Shown: one piece after another, positions 34,377 to 42,936 of the stretch
How the letters are laid out: each line of letters starts with the position of its first letter
Position numbering within the stretch: the stretch's first letter is position 1
NCBI GenBank assembly: GCA_963839475.1
Contig: CAWIVH010000021.1
Span: forward strand, 558,001-622,000
Length of the DNA stretch: 64,000 nt
Direction of reading: 5' to 3'
Source: CAWIVH01 sp963839475
Lineage (GTDB): Bacteria > Acidobacteriota > UBA6911
Position numbers and translations under genes: made by a program
Notes under the pieces: generated by a model
Database searches by the model: none
Seen by the model: the letters and a program-made list of their open reading frames with translations, nothing else
What the model was told of the DNA's origin: nothing

Positions 34377-35780
34377 TCAGAAGTGAATGGCGGACCCGTA
34401 GATCGCGTGCGCTGCCTCCATGATCCCCTCCGAGAGGGTCGGGTGGGCATGGATGAGATGGGAAACGTCCTCGGCTGCGGCCTCCAAACCAACAAGAGCC
34501 GTGCCCTCGCCGATCAGCTCGGTAACAAGGGGTCCGATCATATGCACGCCCAGGATCTGCTTGTACCGTTTATCGCATACCAGCTTGACGAATCCGTCAT
34601 TCTCGCCCAGGATTGTAGCCTTGCCTATTGCAGCAAAGGGGAAGCGGCTGGTGACGATTTCGTGGCCCCTTTCAAGAGCAACCTGCTCACTCAACCCGAC
34701 GCTGGCAACCTCAGGGCTGCAATAAGTGCAACCCGGAACAAGATCGTAGTTTATCGGCTCCGTAGCCTGTCCGGCGATATGCTTCATTGCGAGAATCCCC
34801 TCGTGCGACGCCACATGGGCCAACTGCTGCGTCGGGACCACGTCGCCGATTGCGTAAATCCCGGGCTGACTCGTTTCCATGTTTTCGTCCACCGGAATGA
34901 AGCCCCGCGTCAGCGCCACTCGCAGCTTTTCCAACCCTATCCCTTCCGTAACGGGCCTGCGGCCCACCGCAATCAGAGCTTTTTCCGTGGTGAGCGTCTT
35001 TGGCTGGCTTCCTGCTTGAGTGATGACAGTCTTGACCAGCCCATCCTCCACCGAGAGATTTTCAAGCCTGGCATCGGTCATGATTTTGATCCGCTTGCGC
35101 AGCAGGATCTTCCGCAGCTCCTCGGATACCTCATGGTCTTCCACGGGTAGAATGCGCGGCAGCATTTCAACGAGGGTGACGTCCGTGCCGAACCGTGCAA
35201 ATATCGAGGCAAATTCAACGCCCACAGCTCCGGCCCCGACAACCAGCAAGGACTTCGGCACGGCTTCCAGGTCGAGTATTTCCTTGTTGGTCAGCACATA
35301 CTGCCCGTCAATGGAAAGGCCGGGGAGCACCTTGGCTTCCGAACCCGTGGCGACGACGATTTTCTTCGCGCGCACCTCGGTCGAGGTTTCGCCCTCTACT
35401 TGAATCAAACCGGGAGCGACAATCGAACCCTTCCCGAGAAAGGTCGAGATTTTGTTTTTTTTCATGAGGAAGTCGGTCCCCATGGCCAGCTTTTTGACAA
35501 TTTTGTCCTTGCGGGCCTTCACCAGCTTGAAATCGAGATTGATATCCTTATAGAGAATACCGAATTCTTTGCCGTGCAACGCTTTTTCATAGAGCTCGGC
35601 ATTGAGAAGAAGGGCCTTTGTGGGGATACATCCCCAATGCAGGCAAGTTCCTCCGAATTTTTGGTATTTCTCAATGAGGGCGACCTTCAATCCCAATTGA
35701 CTGGCCTTAATGGCGGCAACATATCCGCCGGGGCCGCTGCCAATAACTGCAACATCATAGGAGGTAGACTCAGCGCTCAA
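34377..35780 (-). CDS. lpd: Dihydrolipoyl dehydrogenase (E3)
   Basis: 467 residues starting at a TTG (35780) with AAGG 6 bases upstream. FAD motif IGSGPGGYVAAIKASQLG, redox disulfide GGTCLHWGCIPTKAL (Cys about 45 and 50), NAD motif VVGAGAVGVEFASIFARFG, and the catalytic His/Glu in HAHPTLSEGIMEA (about 447-452). It reoxidises dihydrolipoamide of the E2 encoded in the same operon and possibly of the 2-oxoglutarate complex. First gene of the operon; lipB follows after 8 bases. Confidence 0.95.
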   Translation of the reverse strand: MSAESTSYDVAVIGSGPGGYVAAIKASQLGLKVALIEKYQKFGGTCLHWGCIPTKALLLNAELYEKALHGKEFGILYKDINLDFKLVKARKDKIVKKLAMGTDFLMKKNKISTFLGKGSIVAPGLIQVEGETSTEVRAKKIVVATGSEAKVLPGLSIDGQYVLTNKEILDLEAVPKSLLVVGAGAVGVEFASIFARFGTDVTLVEMLPRILPVEDHEVSEELRKILLRKRIKIMTDARLENLSVEDGLVKTVITQAGSQPKTLTTEKALIAVGRRPVTEGIGLEKLRVALTRGFIPVDENMETSQPGIYAIGDVVPTQQLAHVASHEGILAMKHIAGQATEPINYDLVPGCTYCSPEVASVGLSEQVALERGHEIVTSRFPFAAIGKATILGENDGFVKLVCDKRYKQILGVHMIGPLVTELIGEGTALVGLEAAAEDVSHLIHAHPTLSEGIMEAAHAIYGSAIHF

Positions 35781-36088
35781 GGTTCACCTTCTCTGTCTCG
35801 GATTTTAATTAAATGTCTGGAAGCGTCGCCCGGCGGCCGGACGGCAGAAATCGGTTTTTCCGGAAGATACCTCTCCCCTTTTGCCTGCGATATCGCGCAC
35901 ATGCACCCGAGCGTTGCGCTTTCCCCGCAAAAGGGGCTTGGAGACCATTCCTGCTATCAGGCAGGGCGGCCTGAAAACAAGATGGAATACTATCACCCGC
36001 TCAAGAAGGGAGTCAAGGCAGCGTAACGGGTATCCTTAAGGATTCCAGCGTCTTGAACACGATTCCAGCCCTGGGGCATAATAGGCGA
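35781..36088. other. 308-base divergent intergenic region between lpd and xdhC
   Basis: Contains an AT-rich TTTAATTAAA palindrome about 25 bases upstream of lpd, which may be part of its promoter, and a CCCC-GCAAAA-GGGG small hairpin. I see no clear -35/-10 pair or small gene. Confidence 0.5.
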
Positions 36089-36922
36089 ATGGCTCTGGAC
36101 ATATTCGAAGAAATTGTTCGCTTGAGGCGATCTGGATCGAAGGCTGCACTTGCTACGATCGTGGCACGCCGCGGATCCACGCCGCGTAAAGATGCCGCAA
36201 AGATGATAATCCTTGAAGATGGCAGCCTAATCGGCAGTATCGGCGGAGGCTGCACGGAGGCGGAAGTGTGCAGGGAGGCCGCCAATATCATCCGCCTGGA
36301 AAAATCCGCCCTGATGAGCTTTGACCTTACCGAGGATGATGCAGAAGACAGCGGACTTCTCTGCGGAGGGACTATGGAGGTCTACCTGGAACCGATCCTG
36401 CCGGATCCGGTTTTGTATATTTTCGGAGCCGGGCACATCGGGCAATGCGTTGCCTCGCTGGCTCAGAATCTAGGCTTCAAGGTCGCCGTCATCGACGACC
36501 GGATCAAATATGCCAATCGAGACCGGTTCCCCGCTATTGACACCCTTTACGTCAACGAATGGCATGAGGTGTTTCCCCAACTGCCGGTCAACGCGACGTC
36601 CTACCTCCTGATTGCAACCAGAGGCCATCGTTATGATCTGTCCTGCTTGCGATTCGCCTTGGGCACCAACGCTCGCTATATCGGACTTCTGGGCAGCAGG
36701 CGCAAGACCAAGCTGCTTTTCGAGACGCTCGAAAAGGAAGGGAGAGATTTTAAGGATTTCGAGAGGGTATACGCCCCTGTAGGCCTGGAAATCGGTTCGG
36801 AGACTCCGGAGGAAATCGCCATCAGCATCGCCGCAGAGCTGGTAGCTGTCAAAAAAAACCTTGATGTTCAGCCGCTAAAAAAGGCTATCCGATTTCTCAA
36901 GCCTGCCATCGCTGGATCCTGA
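36089..36922 (+). CDS. XdhC/CoxI-family molybdenum cofactor maturation protein
   Basis: 277 residues from the ATG at 36089; a TTG at 36053 would add 12 residues. N-terminal XdhC_CoxI domain (TIVARRGSTPRKDAAKMII and GSIGGGCTEAEV) and a C-terminal Rossmann domain (YIFGAGHIGQCVASLAQNLGF, about 128-150, then IGLLGSRRKTKLLFE). These proteins bind and sulfurate molybdenum cofactor before its insertion into xanthine-dehydrogenase-type enzymes. No such enzyme is in the window, so its client is elsewhere. Confidence 0.9.
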   Translation: MALDIFEEIVRLRRSGSKAALATIVARRGSTPRKDAAKMIILEDGSLIGSIGGGCTEAEVCREAANIIRLEKSALMSFDLTEDDAEDSGLLCGGTMEVYLEPILPDPVLYIFGAGHIGQCVASLAQNLGFKVAVIDDRIKYANRDRFPAIDTLYVNEWHEVFPQLPVNATSYLLIATRGHRYDLSCLRFALGTNARYIGLLGSRRKTKLLFETLEKEGRDFKDFERVYAPVGLEIGSETPEEIAISIAAELVAVKKNLDVQPLKKAIRFLKPAIAGS

Positions 36923-36935
36923 AGGTAACCTCGCA

Positions 36936-38009
36936 TCATTCGCCACCGGATTTCCCGTACCAGGTCACCTCTCCGGTCAGAGCCTTGAGAAATTCTACGA
37001 GGTCTTTTTTTTCCTGCTGCGTCAGATTCAGCCGCTTCATTTTGGGGGAAAGCCACTTGTTCGGGTGTCCGCCCTCAACATAGAAATCCACGACTTCTTC
37101 CAGCGTTTTCTGCGATCCGTCGTGCATATAGGGCCCGCGTTCAGAAACATTTCTGAGGGTCGGAGTTTTAAAAGCACCCTGGTGGCCCTCAAGTTTGGTC
37201 ACTTCATAGCGTCCCAGATCTGGTTTTTTCGCGGTCATTCCCACGCCGATGTTGTTGTAGTTTTCATCGGTGAAATTCGGGCCGGCATGGCAGGTCTCGC
37301 AGTTCCCTTTATTTTCATCTTTGAAAATCCGCATACCCCTTTGCGCGGATTCGCTCATGGCGTCTTTCCTACCCGCCAGAAAAAGGTCATAGGGGCTGTT
37401 GCCGCAAAGGATTGTTCGCTCAAAGGCAGCGATGGCCATTCCGATTGTTTCCTTGTCTATCCGGCCTTCTGGAGGGAAGGCCGCTTTGAATGCCATGACG
37501 TAAGCCGCATCCTCCGACAGCCGTGCGGCCGCAATCTTCATATCCGGCATCCCCATCTCCACCGGGTTCATCACAGGTCCTGTGGCCTGTTCTTCCAGTG
37601 AAGCGGCTCTCCCGTCCCAGAATTGAGCTCCACTGAACACCCGGTTGATGGCCGTCGGTGCATGGCGAGTCCCCTTTTTGCCGCCGACGCCGGTCGATAG
37701 CTGTTCGGGATCGGCAAACACCTTTTCCGGCTGATGGCAGGAGGCGCACGAAAGGGATCGATCCATGGAAAGCGATCTCTCGAAAAACAACCGCCGACCG
37801 AGCTTGACCTTTTCCAGGGTCAGCGGGTTATTTGGCGGAATAAAGGCGCTGTCAGCGGATAGTCCAACTGGGTATAACAGCACAAAGGGAGCCGTCTGGG
37901 CAGGTGTCGGGGAAGATTCTTTCCTTATATTTCCGGATTGGCAGGCTTGAAGAAGGATAATCAGAGGCACCACGGCCCTTATCGATAAACGCTGGATTCT
38001 ACCATCCAC
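36936..38009 (-). CDS. Diheme cytochrome c peroxidase lipoprotein (CcpA/MauG family)
   Basis: 357 residues from a GTG at 38009 with GGAGG 9 bases upstream. A lipoprotein signal ends in the lipobox LLQAC (Cys about 23), so it is anchored in a membrane facing the periplasm. Two heme c sites are visible: CASCHQ (about 88) and CETCHAG (about 236). Also NRVFSGAQFWDGRA and RGPYMHDGSQKTLEEVVDFY, the typical MauG/CCP blocks. It reduces H2O2 or performs a MauG-type oxidation using periplasmic cytochromes. Convergent with xdhC; gap of 13 bases. Confidence 0.9.
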   Translation of the reverse strand: MDGRIQRLSIRAVVPLIILLQACQSGNIRKESSPTPAQTAPFVLLYPVGLSADSAFIPPNNPLTLEKVKLGRRLFFERSLSMDRSLSCASCHQPEKVFADPEQLSTGVGGKKGTRHAPTAINRVFSGAQFWDGRAASLEEQATGPVMNPVEMGMPDMKIAAARLSEDAAYVMAFKAAFPPEGRIDKETIGMAIAAFERTILCGNSPYDLFLAGRKDAMSESAQRGMRIFKDENKGNCETCHAGPNFTDENYNNIGVGMTAKKPDLGRYEVTKLEGHQGAFKTPTLRNVSERGPYMHDGSQKTLEEVVDFYVEGGHPNKWLSPKMKRLNLTQQEKKDLVEFLKALTGEVTWYGKSGGE

Positions 38010-38069
38010 AGCTTTCCACCTCCGGCGAAGGGGATTTTGAAAAAGGCGGGACCGTCGGCACCCCGATGA

Positions 38070-38561
38070 TCAGCCAAGAAGCTGATCGATACGATAAAGC
38101 ATGCCCTCGCGGGTGTAGGATGCCAATTCCACAATCCCGGTATCCATGCGTATGGCATCCTCCGGACATGCTTCCACACAGAATCCGCAAAATACGCATA
38201 CGCCAAGGTCGATGTCGAAGATCTTGGGCATTTTTTCCACGTTGGGATCGGGATGCTCCATGGCAACGATGTGAATGCAGCGAGCCGGGCAGACGGTTTC
38301 ACACATCATGCAGGCTACGCAGCGGGGCGTCCCGTCGTTTCGTTTCATCAAACGGTGACGCGTGCGCAAGCGACGCGCAAATGCCCGTCTCTCTTCAGGA
38401 TACTGGATAGTGACCGTTTCTCCCTTGTCCAGCTTGAATCCGAGCGCGCGGAGCAGGTGCCGCCAGATATTGACCATGAAATGCCGTGTGGTCAGGGCAA
38501 TACCCTTGGTCACTTCTGTGATGTACAGTCGTTCAAGCAGCCCCAGGGGTTCCTGTTTCAT
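38070..38561 (-). CDS. nuoI: Second NuoI-like 2x[4Fe-4S] ferredoxin subunit
   Basis: 163 residues. Two cluster motifs, CVACMMCETVCP (about 82-93) and CVFCGFCVEACP (about 121-132), and the N-terminal membrane-contact region (FMVNIWRHLLRALG, IQYPEERR) identify a NuoI subunit. It differs clearly from the cluster copy at 21.7 kb: the spacing is shorter and the C-terminal Pro-rich tail is missing. It lies in the same minus-strand run as the second NuoB and NuoD, about 4.4 kb downstream of nuoD, with unrelated genes between. Probably part of an alternative complex I-like assembly. Confidence 0.9.
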   Translation of the reverse strand: MKQEPLGLLERLYITEVTKGIALTTRHFMVNIWRHLLRALGFKLDKGETVTIQYPEERRAFARRLRTRHRLMKRNDGTPRCVACMMCETVCPARCIHIVAMEHPDPNVEKMPKIFDIDLGVCVFCGFCVEACPEDAIRMDTGIVELASYTREGMLYRIDQLLG

Positions 38562-38700
38562 GAGCGGGAATAGTAGCGAAAAGCAATTATTGGTTCAAGC
38601 AACAATCCTGCTGCCGATGGACGAAACCTCCCGCCATCGGAAGCGAATCCGACACGGAGAAGCCCTCCCGTGCCCGAGGGCTCTAGATCGTCCAGCCAAG

Positions 38701-39663
38701 CTAGACCGAAGAGGCAACCTCACTCACACGCTGGTGGATCAGGTCAAAATGACGCTGTTCTGCTTCTGCGAACTTCAGGAAGATCCGCTTCCCTTCCGTA
38801 TCAATAAACTTCTCGGCAAAGTCCCGGATAAAATTGGCGGCGCGATTCTCGTACTCCGTGGCAAGGGCAAGCGCATCCCGTGCATCCAGGAACAACTGAC
38901 CATCCTTCGCATAGGCTGAAATGTCCGGCTCAATCTTTTTCAGATCGGCCCGATTGAAATGCAGAAAAATAGGCGCCTGCTCCAATCCGCTCTCCTGCTC
39001 CTGGACTTTTTTCAGCTCAGCCTGCAGGCCCTCCAGGTGCAGTAATTCTTCACTTATTACCTCTTCCAGCACCTCCCGACCCTGCGGGTCGCGGTTTCTT
39101 GCGGCTAGTTCGCGGTAGAACTCAATTCCACGGTTCTCCAGCTCAATGGCCATTCTCAGCGCATCCCGGGCAAAAACCTTTTCCGTATCGTTTTTGTGCG
39201 GGTCGGCAGCTCCGGGCTGGGCCTGGCAGTCCTGGCAGATGCCATAAATTTCCAGCCGGTGCAGCATCGGCCTAAAATTATATTGGCCCACAATAGAATC
39301 CTGGATGCGTTCCAATTCAGGCGAAATAAACTCGATTGCCTTGTGGCACTCCGTGCAAACGATGTGGTGATGGTGCGGGTGCCGATAATCGTGCTCGAAC
39401 CGGGTCACATCGTCATGCAACATGATCATGCGCGCAATGCCGCAGTCGGTCAGGGATTTCAAGGTGCGAAATACGGTTACGATGCCGACCCGCCTATCCT
39501 TCTTTTTTACGAGTTCGTAGACATCTTCCACGCTCAGGTGCCCTTCAGCCCTGAGAAAAGTCTTAAGGATTAATTCCTTTTGATGAGTTTTCTTCAGCCC
39601 GTGTTGGCGAAGATAAGAATGGAAGAGCTGGATCTCCTCCTCGACTGCCTTGTGCTCAGCCAC
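38701..39663 (-). CDS. Fur-family regulator fused to a rubrerythrin/ferritin-like diiron domain
   Basis: 320 residues from the GTG at 39663 (GGAGG 9 bases upstream; a TTG at 39669 is only 3 bases from it). Residues 1-150 are a complete Fur/PerR domain: winged helix (QKELILKTFLRAEGHLSVEDVY...GIVTVFRTLKSL), the metal-binding HPHHHHIVCTECHKAIEF and C-terminal CQDC zinc site. After a short linker, residues about 165-318 form a four-helix diiron domain with two E...ExxH pairs (ELENRGIEFY with EELLHLEG; ATEYENRAANF with EQRHFDL). A Fur sensor and a peroxide/iron-handling domain in one chain is unusual. It is likely a peroxide or iron sensor; which genes it controls is not visible. Confidence 0.9.
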   Translation of the reverse strand: MAEHKAVEEEIQLFHSYLRQHGLKKTHQKELILKTFLRAEGHLSVEDVYELVKKKDRRVGIVTVFRTLKSLTDCGIARMIMLHDDVTRFEHDYRHPHHHHIVCTECHKAIEFISPELERIQDSIVGQYNFRPMLHRLEIYGICQDCQAQPGAADPHKNDTEKVFARDALRMAIELENRGIEFYRELAARNRDPQGREVLEEVISEELLHLEGLQAELKKVQEQESGLEQAPIFLHFNRADLKKIEPDISAYAKDGQLFLDARDALALATEYENRAANFIRDFAEKFIDTEGKRIFLKFAEAEQRHFDLIHQRVSEVASSV

Positions 39664-39743
39664 GATCAAAACCCTCCCTGACTATTGGTAAACTCCCAGG
39701 GTAAATCAAAGCGATCATAACACTTCATCAGCTTTTGAAATCA

Positions 39744-40526
39744 TTAAAAATGTCGGCAGAGGAAAGTGTAACTGATTCTGTGCCGCTCCGAAGATAGGAC
39801 CTCAAAATGACGCGCTGGGAGTAGGTGCTCCAGTTCCGCCATTTCAAAAAAACCGAACCGGATGAATCGTTCCAGCAAAGGGGCGAATCCTGCAGAACGG
39901 GCAGGCCTGATTGTGGTTTGAGCCGAGAAAAAACCGCCGGGAACCAGTACCCGAGCGATTTCATCCAGCGCATCGGCCGGGCGATCGAAAAGATGTAAAG
40001 CACCGCAGCAATTCACCCGGTCAAAGGTCCCTGCCAGAAATGGCAGGCGAAACGCGCTGCCCCGCATATAGGTTATATTGGCGGCCGCTTCTTTTCGCGC
40101 GAGTCTTTGCCCCCGGCGCAGCATAGGCAGAGAAAGATCGAGTCCAATCACTTCGCAATCAACCTGCCGTGCCAGGGGCCTGGTAAAGATCCCAGTTCCA
40201 CATGCAAGGTCGAGGACTCGATCTCCTTTGCGGCATTTTTGCAGCCCGAGCACAGAAGCCATTTCGCTGGAAAAACTTCGTGAACTGGCCATGAAGTATC
40301 CCAACGGGCGCCAAATCTTTTCGTAGATTGATACCACCGCCGAGGATTGCATGATTCTCTGAAAGGGAGTGATTACATCCGCGGTCCCGCCTGTCATGTC
40401 CAGGATCCCTTCCTGCAGGGGGTAGAATCGCATACAGGAGGAGCACTTTGCGGATCCCGAATGCCGTTCCATTGTGTTCGACCGGCAGTTCGGGCAGCAG
40501 AGGTGAGTTTCAATAATGGTTGGCAT
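39744..40526 (-). CDS. Zinc-ribbon plus SAM-dependent methyltransferase (UbiE/RlmA-like)
   Basis: 260 residues from the ATG at 40526, 10 bases after map; the longer frame overlapping map is rejected. A Trm112-like zinc ribbon with two CxxC pairs (CCPNC, CSSC, about 10-31) is followed by a class I methyltransferase: motif I VLDLACGTGIF (about 105), motif II GLDLSLPML, motif III-like NCCGALHLFDRP and VLVPGGFF. The layout resembles RlmA (23S rRNA) and UbiE-like enzymes; the acceptor is unknown. Probably co-transcribed with map. Confidence 0.85.
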   Translation of the reverse strand: MPTIIETHLCCPNCRSNTMERHSGSAKCSSCMRFYPLQEGILDMTGGTADVITPFQRIMQSSAVVSIYEKIWRPLGYFMASSRSFSSEMASVLGLQKCRKGDRVLDLACGTGIFTRPLARQVDCEVIGLDLSLPMLRRGQRLARKEAAANITYMRGSAFRLPFLAGTFDRVNCCGALHLFDRPADALDEIARVLVPGGFFSAQTTIRPARSAGFAPLLERFIRFGFFEMAELEHLLPARHFEVLSSERHRISYTFLCRHF

Positions 40527-40536
40527 CGCGCCCTGC

Positions 40537-41286
40537 TTATGCGGCCCTGGTGAGAATTTCGGGACCGTTGTCGGTGACGGCGACGGTGTGCTCGAAATGC
40601 GCCGAGGGTTTGCCATCTGCCGTAACCACCGTCCAGCCGTCAGCGAGCACCCTTACGTGGTCCGTCCCCATGTTCACCATGGGCTCAATGGCCAGGACCA
40701 ATCCGGGTCGCAGCTTGATCCCCCGGCCGCCAGCGACGTAATTGAGAACCATCGGGTCTTCATGCAGTTTCCTCCCGATGCCGTGTCCTCCAAGTTCCTT
40801 GACTATGGAATATCCGTTGCTTTCGGCATGCTGTTGCACAGCCTTTGAAATGTCGGAAAGATGATTACCGGAAACCATCTGTTCAATTCCCAGGTACAGA
40901 GAATCTTCCGTGACGCGGAGCAGTTTTTCGACTTCGGGAGAAATCTTTCCCACGGGGACGGTGATCGCCGAATCGCCGTAGTAGCCATCGTATATAACGC
41001 CGAAATCCAGGCCGACAATATCCCCTTCCGATAGAACCCGATCTCCAGGTATCCCGTGCACGACTTCGTGATTAAGGGACGCGCAGAGCGACCCGGGAAA
41101 ACCGCGATAGCCCTTGAAAGCTGGCTTGCCTCCTCGTTTTCTGGTTTCCTCTTCCGCGATCCGGTCAAGATCGGCGGTTTTGATGCCAGGCGTGCAGTTC
41201 TCCCGAAGCGTCGCCAGAACGTCGAAGACAATTCGGCTTGCCTGACGCATGAGTTCCAGTTCGCGTTTGGATTTGAGGGTGATCAT
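40537..41286 (-). CDS. map: Methionine aminopeptidase, type I
   Basis: 249 residues, the usual type I length. It removes N-terminal methionine from nascent proteins. Metal ligands are visible: Asp in GLDFGVIYDGYYGDSA (two), His in GGHGIGRKLHE (about 171), Glu in IEPMVNMG and Glu in FEHTVAV. GGAG 8 bases before the ATG. In many bacteria map lies by secY; here it is in a different neighbourhood. Confidence 0.95.
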   Translation of the reverse strand: MITLKSKRELELMRQASRIVFDVLATLRENCTPGIKTADLDRIAEEETRKRGGKPAFKGYRGFPGSLCASLNHEVVHGIPGDRVLSEGDIVGLDFGVIYDGYYGDSAITVPVGKISPEVEKLLRVTEDSLYLGIEQMVSGNHLSDISKAVQQHAESNGYSIVKELGGHGIGRKLHEDPMVLNYVAGGRGIKLRPGLVLAIEPMVNMGTDHVRVLADGWTVVTADGKPSAHFEHTVAVTDNGPEILTRAA

Positions 41287-41323
41287 ACCAACGGCTCCAT
41301 CCCATTCAAGCTTCCCCGATGGC

Positions 41324-41728
41324 CTAATTGACCCACTTCAGGTGATCAGGCGGGACGGGGATTGTGTCCGATAGGGGTCTGCGATGAGCAAAATTCTCCC
41401 AGGTTTTATGCGTGTAGAGTATTTTTGCTTCGCCATAGGTCCAGCAGTAAAGGAGCTCCGGATCCAAAGATTGAAAGTCTACCGTGAAGTACCCTTTGGG
41501 CGCCGCACCAAATTGCCGGATTTTGTCTGACCACTCCGCCAGGGCGGTTTTTACCTCATTCATTACGGACTCTGGCATTTCGGCCTCCGGATCCAGCGGA
41601 TCCAAATGGAGCCGATGTCGGATATCTTCCAGGCGATCCACGGCCTCTTCTGTCGCAGCCGCCACCTGGGGAACTGCGGCATTGGCTTCGGCCAGGCTGA
41701 AGACCTTTACAGGCATGCTCGGTGTCAT
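41324..41728 (-). CDS. DUF2203 family protein
   Basis: 134 residues, cytosolic. The N-terminal helix FSLAEANAAVPQVAAATEEAVDRLEDI and the C-terminal block GYFTVDFQSLDPELLYCWTYGEAKILYTH match the DUF2203 signature. Function unknown. It sits 37 bases upstream of map and 37 bases downstream of the radical SAM gene on the same strand. Confidence 0.8.
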   Translation of the reverse strand: MTPSMPVKVFSLAEANAAVPQVAAATEEAVDRLEDIRHRLHLDPLDPEAEMPESVMNEVKTALAEWSDKIRQFGAAPKGYFTVDFQSLDPELLYCWTYGEAKILYTHKTWENFAHRRPLSDTIPVPPDHLKWVN

Positions 41729-41765
41729 CCTCGTATCTCCGACCGCCCGGGCGGCAGGCTATTCT

Positions 41766-42794
41766 TTATTTCAGGGTCTCGAAAACGCTGATGTTTCTCA
41801 ACTGCGCCAGCCGCTCAAAAAACGGAATTGCTTTGCGCACCGTATGGGTATTAATCATGAAGCTGCCAAGTATCACAGGAAGCATCGGCCGCGCTGCGGG
41901 ACAATTCTGGCAAGCGGTGTAGCCTTTCAGGTCTCTGGAAAGATGCGCCTCCCGCAGCCGAACCATGGGATCAGAGTTCCAGATTTCGCCCAGGCTGTTC
42001 TTCCTCAGGTCGCCTACTGGCGCCTGCGGATAAATATAACAGCATGGGAAAACTGTGCCATCATAGTGTATGTACATCGGCCCCCGCCAGAGGAGATAAC
42101 AGGGATGCTTGAGCGGCGGCCGGTCTATGTTGTCTCCTGGGATAGCGCTCCCTTCGTTGTGGACCTCATCTTTTTTGATCCGCACCTCATCGATCCCTTC
42201 GACTCGCCACATACGTATCAGGTCCGGAATCTCTTTCCGGTTGTCCTTGAGCGCCACCATTTGCACAATACAAAAGATCTTCGAGCGAAGCTGTTTTTTA
42301 ACCCGCAGGAATGCCAGGATGTTGTTTCTCACCTTTTCAAAGCTGGCCCCCTTGCGATAGGTTTCAAAGCTTTCCTTGGTTGCCCCATCGAAAGCAAAAA
42401 TGATGTAGTCCAGTCCGGCTTCGATCAGCTTCCGGCTGGAATCCTCGTTAAGAATCGTGGCGTTGGTCGATATCCCGCAGGGGACGTTCGATTGCCTGCA
42501 ATAGGCAATCATGTCGTAAATCTCGGGATTGAGCAGAGGCTCGCCAACACCATAGGGAACGGCAAATTCAAGAAAGTCTTTGGCCTCGTCGATTATTTTG
42601 CGGAAAAGCGGAAGTTCCATGTCTCTTGGGGGGAAATAAATATTCTCCCTGGGACACATCGGGCAGAACAGGTTGCACTTGGCGGTGCTTTCGATCGCAA
42701 GGGATAGCGGGCCGCCCGGAACTCGTGAGCTTCTTAACAGATAGCTTTTCAGCAGGCCCAGCCTGTTACGCAATTGAGCCGAGAGTGATGCCAT
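41766..42794 (-). CDS. Radical SAM/SPASM-domain protein
   Basis: 342 residues. The radical SAM motif CNLFCPMC (about 40-47) is preceded by LAIESTAK and followed by VGEPLLNPEI. The C-terminal SPASM region has cysteines in PPLKHPCYLLWRGP, YDGTVFPCCYIYPQAP and YTACQNCP, the ligand pattern of auxiliary Fe-S clusters. This family includes peptide-maturing enzymes and cofactor or lipid modifying enzymes; no short precursor peptide is visible nearby, so its substrate is unknown. It separates nuoD2 from DUF2203/map. Confidence 0.85.
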   Translation of the reverse strand: MASLSAQLRNRLGLLKSYLLRSSRVPGGPLSLAIESTAKCNLFCPMCPRENIYFPPRDMELPLFRKIIDEAKDFLEFAVPYGVGEPLLNPEIYDMIAYCRQSNVPCGISTNATILNEDSSRKLIEAGLDYIIFAFDGATKESFETYRKGASFEKVRNNILAFLRVKKQLRSKIFCIVQMVALKDNRKEIPDLIRMWRVEGIDEVRIKKDEVHNEGSAIPGDNIDRPPLKHPCYLLWRGPMYIHYDGTVFPCCYIYPQAPVGDLRKNSLGEIWNSDPMVRLREAHLSRDLKGYTACQNCPAARPMLPVILGSFMINTHTVRKAIPFFERLAQLRNISVFETLK

Positions 42795-42936
42795 TCAATA
42801 CCTGCAGATGATGCCGAAATGCCTGGTCCCAGAAGCTCCCATCCTCTTGCTGCAGGACGCGCTTCTGAATCAGGCGAAGGACCGGGTTTAACTGCGGGGT
42901 ATGGGCCTGCCTGCGCATAGCCGGAGGCGCCTGAGA

